Of a stretch of DNA of 64,000 nucleotides, positions 25,435 to 33,026 are shown one piece after another (position 1 is the first letter of the stretch; the number at the start of each line of letters is the position of its first letter). The translations under genes and the position numbers were made by a program. Source of the DNA: Porphyrobacter sp. CACIAM 03H1 (GTDB taxonomy: Bacteria > Pseudomonadota > Alphaproteobacteria > Sphingomonadales > Sphingomonadaceae); contig NZ_CP021378.1 in assembly GCF_002215495.1 (NCBI RefSeq), positions 1,426,764-1,490,763 on the forward strand, written 5' to 3'. Under the pieces are notes generated by a model that worked only from the letters and a program-made list of their open reading frames with translations, was not told where the DNA came from and did not search any database.

Positions 25435-26697
25435 ATGCGCGGTGGGAGGAGACTTCTGGCTTTCGCGATTTTCGCGGGGACGCTTGCGGGGCCGCTGGCG
25501 GCGCAGCTTCAGGTGCCCGGCGTGCCGGTGCGCGTGCCGCCGGTGGGCGAGGTGCTGGGTGAGGTTGGTGGTCATTTGGACCAGACAGTGGGCGAGGCAA
25601 GGACGCTGACAGAGCGCCAGGCCAAGCGTTTGCTGCGGCTGCGCGAGCGCACGCTTGAAAGGCTGCTACGCGCCAACGCGCAGGCCATCGAGCGTGACGC
25701 GACGGGCAACCTCGCCCGGCGCGGCGAGCTGCTGGCGACGGGCGCTTCCGAAGCGGAACTCCGTCAGATGGAGCAGGCGGGCTTCCGCGTGCTGGCGCGC
25801 GAGGAGATCGAAGGGCTGGACATTGCCTTCGCCCGCCTCGGCGTTCCCGCCGGCATGACGCTAGCGGACGCGCAGGCGCGTGCCGCCGCCCTTGCGCCCG
25901 GGGCGCAGATCGAGGCCGATACGCTCCACTGGGAGGCGGGGTCACAGACAGGCTCGCGCCCGCTTCCCGTTGCGGCTGCGGCACAAGCGTCTAGCCGCGC
26001 GGTGATCGTGAAAGTCGGGATCATCGATGGCGGGGTCGGCGTATCGGTGCCCGTGCAGGGGCAGAAGGGTTTTGCCGCAGAAGCGCCCCGTCCCTCGGAC
26101 CATGGCACCGCGGTGGCCAGCCTGCTGCACGATCATGGCGCGACGCAGCTCTGGGTCGCTGATGTCTATGGCAAGGACCCGGCGGGCGGCAATGCCTCGG
26201 CCATCGCAAAAGCGCTCGGCTGGCTGACCGCGAACGGCTGCCAGGTGATAACGGTCAGCCTCGTCGGCCCGCGCAACGCCCTGGTCGAGCGCGCCGTCGC
26301 CGCCGCGCGGGGCAAGGGCGTGGTGGTGATCGCCGCGGTCGGCAATGACGGCCCCGCCGCGCCGCCCGCCTATCCGGCCTCCTATGAAGGTGTTCTCGCG
26401 ATCACGGGCGTCGACCGCAAGGGGCGCGCCCTCATCGAGGCCGGACGGGCGCAGCATCTCGATTATGCCGCGCCGGGCGCCGGGGTCCATGCACGCGATG
26501 CCCGCGGCCGGATCAAGGCTTGGCGCGGCACCAGCTTTGCCGCCCCGCTCGCCGCCGCTCGCGTGGCAGCAGCGCTGGGCGGCGGCGGGGTTTGGCGCAC
26601 AAAGCTCGACGCCGAGGCCCGCGATCTCGGGCCAAAGGGCGCGGACGAGACCTTTGGGCGCGGCTTGCTGTGCGGGAGCTGCGGCCAGCCGAAATGA
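25435..26697 (+). CDS. Subtilisin-like (S8) serine protease, secreted
   Basis: 420 residues with a signal peptide (cleavage after PLAAQ, about 24). A helical prodomain-like region (about 40-185) is followed by the S8 catalytic domain: Asp198 in IIDGG, His223 in DHGTAVAS, oxyanion Asn304 in AVGND and Ser367 in GTSFAAP. All four key residues are present. The catalytic domain is short and ends with a Cys-containing tail (LLCGSCGQPK). GGAGGAAG lies nine bases before the ATG at 25435. A longer in-frame start at 25372 overlaps the sigma gene and is rejected. It is divergent from the ECF sigma operon. Confidence 0.9.
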   Translation: MRGGRRLLAFAIFAGTLAGPLAAQLQVPGVPVRVPPVGEVLGEVGGHLDQTVGEARTLTERQAKRLLRLRERTLERLLRANAQAIERDATGNLARRGELLATGASEAELRQMEQAGFRVLAREEIEGLDIAFARLGVPAGMTLADAQARAAALAPGAQIEADTLHWEAGSQTGSRPLPVAAAAQASSRAVIVKVGIIDGGVGVSVPVQGQKGFAAEAPRPSDHGTAVASLLHDHGATQLWVADVYGKDPAGGNASAIAKALGWLTANGCQVITVSLVGPRNALVERAVAAARGKGVVVIAAVGNDGPAAPPAYPASYEGVLAITGVDRKGRALIEAGRAQHLDYAAPGAGVHARDARGRIKAWRGTSFAAPLAAARVAAALGGGGVWRTKLDAEARDLGPKGADETFGRGLLCGSCGQPK

Positions 26698-26742
26698 TTT
26701 TTGCGCGGGGCCATGCATTAGGCGCCGGGCCCCATCCGTTTT

Positions 26743-26784
26743 CCTTTCAAGCGGGCCAGCGTGGCCCGCTGGACACCTGAAAGG
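26743..26784 (+). promoter_or_regulatory. Hairpin that can mask the ribosome binding site of the next gene
   Basis: A perfect inner stem, AGCGGGCCA (26750-26758) with TGGCCCGCT (26762-26770), is embedded in an outer 7-bp stem, CCTTTCA (26743-26749) with TGAAAGG (26778-26784). The outer 3' arm covers most of the Shine-Dalgarno AAAGGAG of the gene at 26793. It could end the protease transcript, restrict translation, or both. Confidence 0.45.
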
Positions 26785-26792
26785 AGACGGAC

Positions 26793-27698
26793 ATGAAGAA
26801 GCTTATCCTCGCTGCAAGCGCCATCGCATTGATCCCCGCTGCCGCACAGGCGCAGCTACTCGGCGGCGGCGGCGGCCTCGGCGGCGGTCTGGGCGGCGGC
26901 ATCGGCGGAACGCTCGGCGGCACCATCGAACGCACCACCACCACCGTGCGCGGCACGGTCGACAGCACCGTCAGCGGTCGCGGCTCGACCCGTGGCAGCC
27001 AGTCGGTCGATGCGCGCAAGGGCACCGTTCAGGCGGAGCGCAGCGCCGAAGGTTCGATCACCGGTTCGACCGCCAGCCTCGCCGATCTGGTCGTGCCCCC
27101 GATGGACGGCATGACGCAGGCGAGCGGGAGTGGTTCGGCCAGCGGCCAGGGCAGCGCCAATGCGCAATTGATCGGCACCGATGCCGTGACCGGCACCCTC
27201 GCGCCGGCGGCGGGCACCGCCAAGTCGTTCGCCGCGAACACCGCCGGTAGCGCTGTGGGCACGGCACGCGCCGCCGCCCGGAACGCGCCGATGCCCGGCA
27301 TGCCCGCGATCCCGGCTCTCGGCGGGGTCTCGGGCGAGGGCAGCGGAAGCGGCAGCGCGGGCGGTGAAGGCTCGGTATCGCTGATGCCCTCGGCGCTCGC
27401 AGTCGCGGGTTCGGCAGCGGCGGCAGGGCAGGGCATGACCGGCGTCGCGCCCGGTATGCCGGTCATGACGCCGGACGGCGCCTCGCTCGGCAAGGTGCGC
27501 GAGGTGATCGCCAACGGGCGCGGCGAAGTCCAGCAGGTGGTCGTGAAGCAGGGCAAGGTCACCCGCATGCTGCCCGCTGGGATGTTCAGCGCATCGGGCA
27601 ACGCACTGGTCGCCGGCGAAGCGCGAGGCGAAACGAGCGCGCAGGCCCCGGCGGGCGAGGCAGCGCCGGTGCCTGAGACCGGAACCGATCCGCACTGA
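26793..27698 (+). CDS. Exported Gly/Ala-rich protein with PRC-barrel-like C-terminus
   Basis: 301 residues. A signal peptide (1-21, ending AQAQ) leads to a glycine-rich stretch (about 22-45) and long low-complexity Ser/Gly/Ala/Thr segments. Near the C-terminus (about 215-265) a more ordered part begins MPVMTPDGASLGKVREV and resembles a PRC-barrel-type beta fold. The function is unknown. A cell-surface or envelope role is plausible from composition. AAAGGAG lies six bases before the ATG but can pair into the upstream hairpin. A stem-loop follows the gene. Confidence 0.8.
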   Translation: MKKLILAASAIALIPAAAQAQLLGGGGGLGGGLGGGIGGTLGGTIERTTTTVRGTVDSTVSGRGSTRGSQSVDARKGTVQAERSAEGSITGSTASLADLVVPPMDGMTQASGSGSASGQGSANAQLIGTDAVTGTLAPAAGTAKSFAANTAGSAVGTARAAARNAPMPGMPAIPALGGVSGEGSGSGSAGGEGSVSLMPSALAVAGSAAAAGQGMTGVAPGMPVMTPDGASLGKVREVIANGRGEVQQVVVKQGKVTRMLPAGMFSASGNALVAGEARGETSAQAPAGEAAPVPETGTDPH

Positions 27699-27713
27699 TC
27701 GAACCTACCACAC

Positions 27714-27744
27714 ACCCGCCGGCCGTCCCGAACGGTCGGCGGGT
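27714..27744 (+). terminator. Stem-loop after exported Gly-rich protein gene
   Basis: ACCCGCCGGCCG and CGGTCGGCGGGT can pair around a short CG-rich loop just after the stop at 27698. There is no long T-run. Confidence 0.55.
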
Positions 27745-28230
27745 CGTCGTAAACGGGACGACTGCATCAATCAGTCATCCCCCGTTGCTTGTACAAGCTA
27801 GGGAGGCTCGCCGAAAACGAACCTCAGCCTTCCATACAACCGCGAAACACTGCAGGATCGATATCCAATCCGGCTCGGCTGCTTCCAGCGAAAAGCGACA
27901 TTTGTTCATGCGATCTTGAAGCGCAAGTTCTGGGTCGGCACCTGCCCCTGCCCTGGTTATGCCGCAAATGGAGGCTCTGCAAAGTTCAGTCTTCGAAACC
28001 CGGCAAGCGGCAATCGACCCCCTAGCCGTCAGAAGCACGTGCCGGATCAGACGCGCTGCAGAGGCAAAAAATGCGGCTCCGGCAGCTCAATTGCGATGCA
28101 ATCACCAGCACGCACACGCCCGCCCTTCAACACCACGGATAACAGGGGTCAGACATCGGACTTCCTTTCAGTCAGTATGGTGAGGGCTGGGGGACGGTGC
28201 CGGCGGCTGGGTTGGGGGCGGGGGTGATCA
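27745..28230. other. Intergenic region at the border of the integrative module
   Basis: About 490 bp with noticeably lower GC than the gene to the left. Short frames on both strands lack ribosome binding sites and recognisable motifs. AACAGGGGTCAGAC at about 28141 resembles transposon-edge sequence. ACGGTGCCGGCGGCTGGG near 28194 shares ten bases with the tRNA-Thr 3' end. This is likely the decayed margin of the element. Confidence 0.45.
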
Positions 28231-29310
28231 TCAATCGTATTCCCCTTGTGACAGGTCCGATTCCATTCGCACCGCACGCTGATGGATGCTGTCATCGTCA
28301 TCCTCATCGAAACCATCGTAAATGAAGTCGCAAATCGACTTCTTCGCGTAGTGGAGGTCGGAAGTGCCGGCTGCTTCCTTGAAAGCCCTCTCGAAGATCG
28401 CCAGTTGCGCTCCCGGTGGTGAGGTTTCGAAGTTCCCGGGCAGGTAATAGCCAAAGCGGCCAAAAAGCTTTGCTGGCGAATGCTCGGCGTGCTCATCGAT
28501 GATGATTTTGCATTCGGTGGCAAGTTTCATCGCAGCGGGCGCAGGTATTGGCTGACCCTGCCGTGCGAGGCTGATGTATGCAGCCAACACGCCGGACCGC
28601 TTTGCTAACGCCGCTTGGCTGCCGAGGATGCTGGCAGCGAAGATGACGGGCTCTCTCAGATCTTCCCGGTGAATCGAGCCGGCCGATGAAATCTGCAATC
28701 CGCTGGCAGGAATGTCATGGCACGCACTTTCCAAAAAGTGCGCCCCTTCAGGGGAATCTCTTCCACCTTCTTCAGAAGGGTATGTTGCACCCTTTAAGGG
28801 AATATATTGGGGGTCAGTTTCTGGCGGATTTCTGCGGGTTTCAGAATTCGGGTCGCCAACTTTCTCGGCATCGTCATTGGCGAGTTCGCCAACTTCCTCG
28901 GCTGAAATGTTGGCCACTTCGCCACCATTTCTTTGGCGAGCGTGCCAAGCTTTCAGACACCCCTCGCCAATAAAAGATTGGTCAAACGGCCAACATTTAG
29001 GGTCGGCGAGGTGGTCGGGAATAACTCGGATAACCTCAAGGCGCTTGCCACCTTGGCTGGGTTCAAGCTGGAAATACCCTGTTTCCTCGCAATGCTTCCG
29101 CAGCTTGATCAGCGTGGTGTAGTCGCAGCCGATTTCATGGGCGAGCGTCTTGTTCGCTGCGATGCAGCCTTTGCCCGTCCCCGTCATTAGCGACATGCGA
29201 TCGTGCCAAGCGACAGCCATGATCAGGCGCAACGCTGATGCGCTGAGACGGGTGTCGACGGCCGCACGCATGGGCATCGGCGAAGTGTAGGACGGGCGCC
29301 TCTCTGCCAT
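28231..29310 (-). CDS. Helix-turn-helix replication-like protein of the element
   Basis: 359 residues. The N-terminal ~100 residues form a winged-helix domain (RLSASALRLIMAVAWHD, then IAANKTLAHEIGCDYTTLIKL and a wing GGKRLEVIRV), as in phage and plasmid replication-initiator proteins. The middle is polar and probably disordered. The C-terminal part (about 220-340) is helical and acidic. It is the last gene of the leftward module. Replication function is inferred from fold and position; a transcriptional regulator is the alternative. Confidence 0.7.
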   Translation of the reverse strand: MAERRPSYTSPMPMRAAVDTRLSASALRLIMAVAWHDRMSLMTGTGKGCIAANKTLAHEIGCDYTTLIKLRKHCEETGYFQLEPSQGGKRLEVIRVIPDHLADPKCWPFDQSFIGEGCLKAWHARQRNGGEVANISAEEVGELANDDAEKVGDPNSETRRNPPETDPQYIPLKGATYPSEEGGRDSPEGAHFLESACHDIPASGLQISSAGSIHREDLREPVIFAASILGSQAALAKRSGVLAAYISLARQGQPIPAPAAMKLATECKIIIDEHAEHSPAKLFGRFGYYLPGNFETSPPGAQLAIFERAFKEAAGTSDLHYAKKSICDFIYDGFDEDDDDSIHQRAVRMESDLSQGEYD

Positions 29311-29311
29311 G

Positions 29312-29530
29312 TCACTGCTCAGCCCCTTCGGCCGCCGCGATTAGGTCGACCAGCATCAGCCCGCGCTGCTCGGCGAGTTCGGTGGCGAAGGCCCGGGCCT
29401 CGGCAATGTCGGGAAAGAACCTGCCTCGCTCGCGATCGGGTGCAGCGGTGCGCGTGGTCACCAGCACGTTCGGTTCGGGCATGGCGGGCTCGATCAGCAC
29501 AAGGCCATTGATGCGGCTGGCGACGCTCAT
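29312..29530 (-). CDS. Small hypothetical protein of the element
   Basis: 72 residues, starting with ATGA overlap on the upstream small gene and ending 1 bp before the HTH protein's ATG, so it is part of a tightly packed operon. The sequence looks like a small alpha/beta domain (VLIEPAMPEPNVLVTT, then an Ala/Glu-rich helix). No family is recognised. Confidence 0.6.
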   Translation of the reverse strand: MSVASRINGLVLIEPAMPEPNVLVTTRTAAPDRERGRFFPDIAEARAFATELAEQRGLMLVDLIAAAEGAEQ

Positions 29531-29688
29531 TCTGCCGGCTCCTCGCCGCGGGGGTCATCGTCCTCGTAGTCCGCATCGCCGTCGAGCTCATCAAGCAGCG
29601 CGAGGATGGCGTTGCCGGCATCGAGCAGTTTCTCGGCGAGGTCCCCGATCAGGGCGCGGGTTTCGGGGGGCATGGCGGCGGCGCTCAT
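29527..29688 (-). CDS. Very small acidic protein of the element
   Basis: 53 residues from the ATG at 29688. A leucine-rich amphipathic helix (about 9-38) is followed by an acidic tail (DADYEDDDPRGEEPAE). It overlaps both neighbours by 1-4 bp. Its last residues EEPAE and the sequence over the stop recur in the small gene at 30876-31085, suggesting a duplicated or recombined 3' end. Function unknown. Confidence 0.55.
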   Translation of the reverse strand: MSAAAMPPETRALIGDLAEKLLDAGNAILALLDELDGDADYEDDDPRGEEPAE

Positions 29689-29888
29689 CACTCGCCCCGC
29701 ACCAGCCGTTCGACCGATTCCGCGGTCACTATGCGAGTCTTGCCGACAAGGCGGGACTCGAGCGTGCCGTCGCCGATCAGTTCCCACACGCGGGTGAGAC
29801 CGATACCAGTGACGGCGGGGATTTCCTTGGGGCGGTAGGAAAGCCGCTTCAGGGGCGGCCGGGTACTTTTGGCATTCTCGGGTTGCAT
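29688..29888 (-). CDS. AlpA/excisionase-like HTH protein
   Basis: 66 residues with a MerR-like helix-turn-helix core (RPKEIPAVTGIGLTRVWELIGDGTLESRLVG in two parts around 19-50), matching the small excisionase/AlpA fold that governs integrase expression or excision in satellites. It lies between the integrase end and the replication-like end of the element and is coupled by overlap to the next small gene. Confidence 0.75.
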   Translation of the reverse strand: MQPENAKSTRPPLKRLSYRPKEIPAVTGIGLTRVWELIGDGTLESRLVGKTRIVTAESVERLVRGE

Positions 29889-29975
29889 TGAACTGCCTCG
29901 CTTTGTTGTGGCGAGATGCGGTTTAATGCGGAGGCGTTTGCGCCAGATAGGGGTGAGAAATGGGCAAGAAAATGC

Positions 29976-30623
29976 TCAGTCGAGTGTGCGGTGACCCAAG
30001 AGAGTATCATTGAGGCGCTCGATCTTCCTCGCCTCTCCCGCAGAGCCCGGCATCTCATGGCCGAACATTTTCGCTGCGGCGTATGCTGTCGCGCCTGTTG
30101 CTTCCATGTAGGCCCTCGCTTTCTCGACTATCGGCCGATCTTGCCCCATCAAGCTACTGCTCCCCTTAGGGCGGCCAGAAGACTTAGGCCTCCCTGCCGC
30201 GAGTTTCCCCTCGGGAATGCGCACTTGGACATGATCAATGGTGCCCTTTATGTCCCCACTGGCGCGATTACGGATGAAGAGGTCGAAGCCATCATTGGGC
30301 TTTCTTTCGGCCCACGAATCGCCGAGAAGTGTGAGGCCGACCAACGGCTCTTCGTTTCTCTCGGCCTCACTTAGCTTTTCCCAGAAGTAAGGGTGTATCG
30401 TGGCCCCATCCCCAAGGGGTATCTCCTGCTCGCCATGCTGGAAGGAATAGGTGGCCGGAGAGGTGGTGCGCGCGATCCAATCCTCGTTTTCTAGGGCTTC
30501 TAGCATGAGTGCCCAGGCGGCCCTGTGAGCGGCCGTCCAGCTATGCGAAATAGGATAAATCTCTTTCTCAGCAATGCGCCAGAGTAGGGCGCCGAAAGGG
30601 GCCCATTCATCCCGCTTGGCCAT
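29976..30623 (-). CDS. Hypothetical protein of the element
   Basis: 215 residues, with GAAGGGAAGCGG before the ATG. The N-terminal half is rich in Trp and aromatic residues (WRIAEKEIYPISHSWTAAHRAAW). A basic linker near 145-157 (GRPKSSGRPKGSSSL) is followed by a helical C-terminus that may bind DNA. I recognise no family. It lies in the same strand and order as the rest of the module. An overlapping plus-strand frame at 29916-30374 is judged a shadow. Confidence 0.6.
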   Translation of the reverse strand: MAKRDEWAPFGALLWRIAEKEIYPISHSWTAAHRAAWALMLEALENEDWIARTTSPATYSFQHGEQEIPLGDGATIHPYFWEKLSEAERNEEPLVGLTLLGDSWAERKPNDGFDLFIRNRASGDIKGTIDHVQVRIPEGKLAAGRPKSSGRPKGSSSLMGQDRPIVEKARAYMEATGATAYAAAKMFGHEMPGSAGEARKIERLNDTLLGHRTLD

Positions 30624-30875
30624 GTCCGCTTCCCTTCGCGGCTCCCAAGGAAGTGACGGGGCAGCGGGTGGGAATCCCGCGTTCGGCCGGCCAGCCTAGC
30701 CCCGTCACACTGATCGCCCGCAGGGGACGAAAACGCAAGACTCGGTCCCTCTCTCACACACCGCCGCGCCGGAATTAGGAGTCGGTTCGAGTCGGTTCGC
30801 AGCGCCGAAAGAGGGCGGCTGGGGATGGCTATGGCAGCGCCACCTCGCCGTCACCAATGATGCATCTGAGGTCGT

Positions 30876-31085
30876 TCATTCTGCCGGCTCCTCGCATGTG
30901 TCTTCGAGCTCGCATCCCAATAGGTCCGCCCCGTTCCGAGCCAGTTTGCGGGCTGTGGCGAGGTCCGGTGTTGTCGTGGTGCTTCTGATGTCGGGCTTGA
31001 CCAGCACGGGCATCACCATGACCTTGGCGACCGGCTCGAAGCTGGCGCAGACAAAGAATTCCATGTTGTGGGTCATAGCAGCCAT
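30876..31085 (-). CDS. Small hypothetical protein of the element
   Basis: 69 residues from the ATG at 31085, which overlaps the stop of the upstream gene (TGATG). It has a hydrophobic beta-like start (HNMEFFVCASFEPVAKVMVMPVLV), then an Ala/Arg-rich helix and an acidic end EDTCEEPAE. Its 3' end is nearly identical to that of the gene ending at 29527. Function unknown. Confidence 0.5.
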   Translation of the reverse strand: MAAMTHNMEFFVCASFEPVAKVMVMPVLVKPDIRSTTTTPDLATARKLARNGADLLGCELEDTCEEPAE

Positions 31086-31423
31086 CAATGAGCCCTCCCA
31101 TTCCGGACCAGCCGCGCAGCATCGCCACACAGCTGATCGAATATCACTGCCGCGTCAGTGAGGCGCCAGCTTTGCTCATCGCGGATGACGCGCAGCTTCA
31201 GGGCGAGATGGTCGGGAACGCTGATCGGGTGGAGCAGGAACGCCATCAGTGCGCCATGCTCTGCGTCACAGAATGTGCCATCCTCCTCCTCGGTTAGCCC
31301 CCTGGGCTGCGCGGGGTCATTTGCTGCGAGGTCCCATTGTGCGCGGGTATAGCTCCATGCCCTGTAGAGCCGCTCGCACTCATCGGGGGTTGTCTTGGGG
31401 GGCTTCGGCTTTATCGGGGTCAC
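31085..31423 (-). CDS. Hypothetical protein of the element
   Basis: 112 residues, mostly polar and helical, with a Lys/Pro-rich N-terminus (MTPIKPKPPKTTPDE). No motif is recognised. It lies just downstream of the integrase, separated by a strong stem-loop, and is coupled to the next small gene by a stop/start overlap. Confidence 0.55.
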   Translation of the reverse strand: MTPIKPKPPKTTPDECERLYRAWSYTRAQWDLAANDPAQPRGLTEEEDGTFCDAEHGALMAFLLHPISVPDHLALKLRVIRDEQSWRLTDAAVIFDQLCGDAARLVRNGRAH

Positions 31424-31459
31424 TGTCTTGTCGCGATCTCCTATTGATCGGTGGTGATA

Positions 31460-31495
31460 GGGCCAGCCGGAAGCTGCTACCTTCCCGGTTGGCCC
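31460..31495 (-). terminator. Stem-loop downstream of integrase
   Basis: GGGCCAGCCGG (31460-31470) and CCGGTTGGCCC (31485-31495) form an 11-bp stem with one G-U pair, immediately after the integrase stop at 31499. No T-run follows on the minus strand. Confidence 0.5.
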
Positions 31496-31498
31496 GCT

Positions 31499-32755
31499 TC
31501 ATCGGGCCTTGCCCGGTGAATTCGTGGTGAGCTTGCCAGCGAACGGCAGCACCTGGCCCCCGTCCCTGAGCGTGTCGAGGTGGTCGCTCCACCATTGCGC
31601 CATGGCGACCCGCTCTTGCCAGTGCTGGCCGCGATTGTAGGCGGCTCGCACCGTGTCTTTGTCACTGTGAGCTAGGGCGCGCTCGATCGCGTCGGGGGAC
31701 CATTTCCCGGACTCGTTTAGCAGTGTGGAAGCCGTCGACCGGAACCCGTGAGCCGTCACAACCTCTTTCGAGTAACCCAGCCGGCGCAGGGCCGCGTTCA
31801 ACGTGTTCTCGCTGATCGGCCGGGCCGGGGTGCGCAGGCTGGGGAAGACGTAGCGGTCCTCAGGGTCGCCGATCGCACGGGCCTCGCTCAGGATAGCCAC
31901 GGCCTGCTTTGACAGCGGCACGGCATGGGGGCGGCGCATCTTCATTTTGTCAGCAGGGATGGTCCACACAGCCGCCTCGAGGTCGATTTCTGCCCATTCT
32001 GCGCGCCTCAGCTCGCCCGGGCGCTGAAACACGTGAGGTGCCAGCCGCAGGGCATGGAGCGTCGATGCGTTGCCCCTGTAGCCGTCGATCGCCCGCAACA
32101 GTGCTCCGAACTCGACGGGGTCGAGTATGGCGGCGCGGTGATTGACCTTTGGAGCGAGCAGAGCGCCTCGCAGGTCGCGGCTGGGATCCGATGTCAGGCG
32201 AGCGGTGGCGACGGCATGGCGCAACACTGAGCCTGTGAATTGCAAGGCCCGGCGCGCGCTCTCGAGCTTTCCGCGCGCTTCGATCTTGCGCACCGCGGCG
32301 AGGATGTCGCTGGGGATGATGTCTGCAACGGGAATGCGGCCGAGGGTCGGCTTCAGTTCGGCGAGCAGCCATTCCGCTTTTGCCTTGGTCGCGTCAGACC
32401 ACGGCTGGTCCCCATCCCGGCAGCGCTTGCTGATGTATTCAGCCGCGACCGCTTCGAAAGTGTTCTCCGCGTTGATCAGCGAACGGGCTTTGCGGCGCTG
32501 CTTCTCAAGGCTGGGATCCTTGCCCCCTGCGATCATTTGGCGGGCATGGTCGCGCCCCTTCCTCGCATCGGACAAGCTCACCTCGGGATAGGTCCCTAGC
32601 CCCAGCTTTTTCTCGCGGCCAGCGATGCGATACTTCAGGCGCCAGAGCTTGCCCCCGGTCGGCTGCACTAGGAGGAACAGTCCCAAGGAATCGCCGAGTT
32701 TGTAGGGTTTCTCCTTCGGCTTGGCAGAGCGGCACTGAAGGTCGGTGAGCGGCAT
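31499..32755 (-). CDS. int: Tyrosine recombinase / phage-type integrase
   Basis: 418 residues. An N-terminal arm-binding domain of the DUF4102 type (about 1-85; PLTDLQCRSAKPKEKPYKL), a core-binding SAM-like domain (about 98-190) and a catalytic domain. Catalytic residues are visible: Arg245 in FQRPGELR, His336/Arg339 in HGFR, His363 in LAHSD and nucleophile Tyr373 in AAYNRG. The ATG at 32755 gives the standard N-terminus; the open frame continues 34 codons upstream through the TGGCCCCC repeats and is not counted. It sits 170 bp from the 3' end of tRNA-Thr, its likely integration target. Confidence 0.93.
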   Translation of the reverse strand: MPLTDLQCRSAKPKEKPYKLGDSLGLFLLVQPTGGKLWRLKYRIAGREKKLGLGTYPEVSLSDARKGRDHARQMIAGGKDPSLEKQRRKARSLINAENTFEAVAAEYISKRCRDGDQPWSDATKAKAEWLLAELKPTLGRIPVADIIPSDILAAVRKIEARGKLESARRALQFTGSVLRHAVATARLTSDPSRDLRGALLAPKVNHRAAILDPVEFGALLRAIDGYRGNASTLHALRLAPHVFQRPGELRRAEWAEIDLEAAVWTIPADKMKMRRPHAVPLSKQAVAILSEARAIGDPEDRYVFPSLRTPARPISENTLNAALRRLGYSKEVVTAHGFRSTASTLLNESGKWSPDAIERALAHSDKDTVRAAYNRGQHWQERVAMAQWWSDHLDTLRDGGQVLPFAGKLTTNSPGKAR

Positions 32756-32787
32756 AATGGGGGCCTTTTTCGACTCCACCTCAGCAG

Positions 32788-32808
32788 TGGCCCCCGTATC
32801 TGGCCCCC
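32788..32808 (+). repeat. Paired TGGCCCCC repeats, candidate integrase arm sites (right)
   Basis: TGGCCCCC at 32788-32795 and 32801-32808, separated by GTATC, just upstream of the integrase gene. The same pair occurs at 14507-14526 in the same orientation. Confidence 0.5.
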
Positions 32809-32925
32809 ATATGCATCGGCTGTCAATGGTGCGATGCGGATTAATCCGAACGACCACCCCATGATTTCCCTCGGGTTTCTAAGGGTATGACGGAGGGGAT
32901 CGGGTCGGATCGGAGGGGGAGGCGG

Positions 32926-32998
<73 letters not shown>

Positions 32999-33026
32999 AC
33001 ATGGCTTCAGGAGCCGGGCCTTAATC

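Larger units (their letters stand above)
14441..32925. mobile_element. Possible ~18.5 kb genomic island inserted at tRNA-Thr
   Basis: The right edge is secure: a tyrosine integrase points away from the 3' end of tRNA-Thr. The left edge is inferred from a tRNA-Thr 3'-end-like sequence at 14431-14447 and from paired TGGCCCCC repeats at both ends. The interior is mixed: lower-GC hypothetical genes and an IS remnant on the left, an ordinary high-GC signalling/polysaccharide block (16.4-27.7 kb), and an obvious integrative module on the right. The central block may be cargo. Alternatively the two ends may belong to separate elements. Confidence 0.4.
28231..32925 (-). mobile_element. Compact integrative element (phage-satellite or ICE remnant type)
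   Basis: A run of leftward genes follows tRNA-Thr: a tyrosine integrase, two small ORFs, a hypothetical protein, an AlpA/excisionase-like HTH protein, two more small ORFs and an HTH replication-like protein. Base composition is lower in GC than the chromosome. Integrase, AlpA-like and replication-like genes together resemble satellite prophages. No capsid, tail, conjugation or toxin genes are seen. Confidence 0.7.

Noticed and set aside
27775..28183. Short frames on both strands in the lower-GC spacer
   Set aside because: No ribosome binding site, no motif and overlapping opposite-strand frames. Probably non-coding.
28194..28212. Alternative left attachment site (CGGTGCCGGC match to the tRNA-Thr 3' end)
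   Set aside because: Only ten bases match and there is no TGGCCCCC pair nearby. It is kept as a weaker alternative to 14431, not called as a feature.
29916..30374. Plus-strand frame with a GVCCRACC cysteine cluster
   Set aside because: It overlaps the better-supported leftward element gene, has no ribosome binding site and opposes the direction of the whole module.
30779..30798. Tandem GAGTCGGTTC repeat
   Set aside because: Only two copies of a 10-mer and no clear relation to a gene or attachment site.
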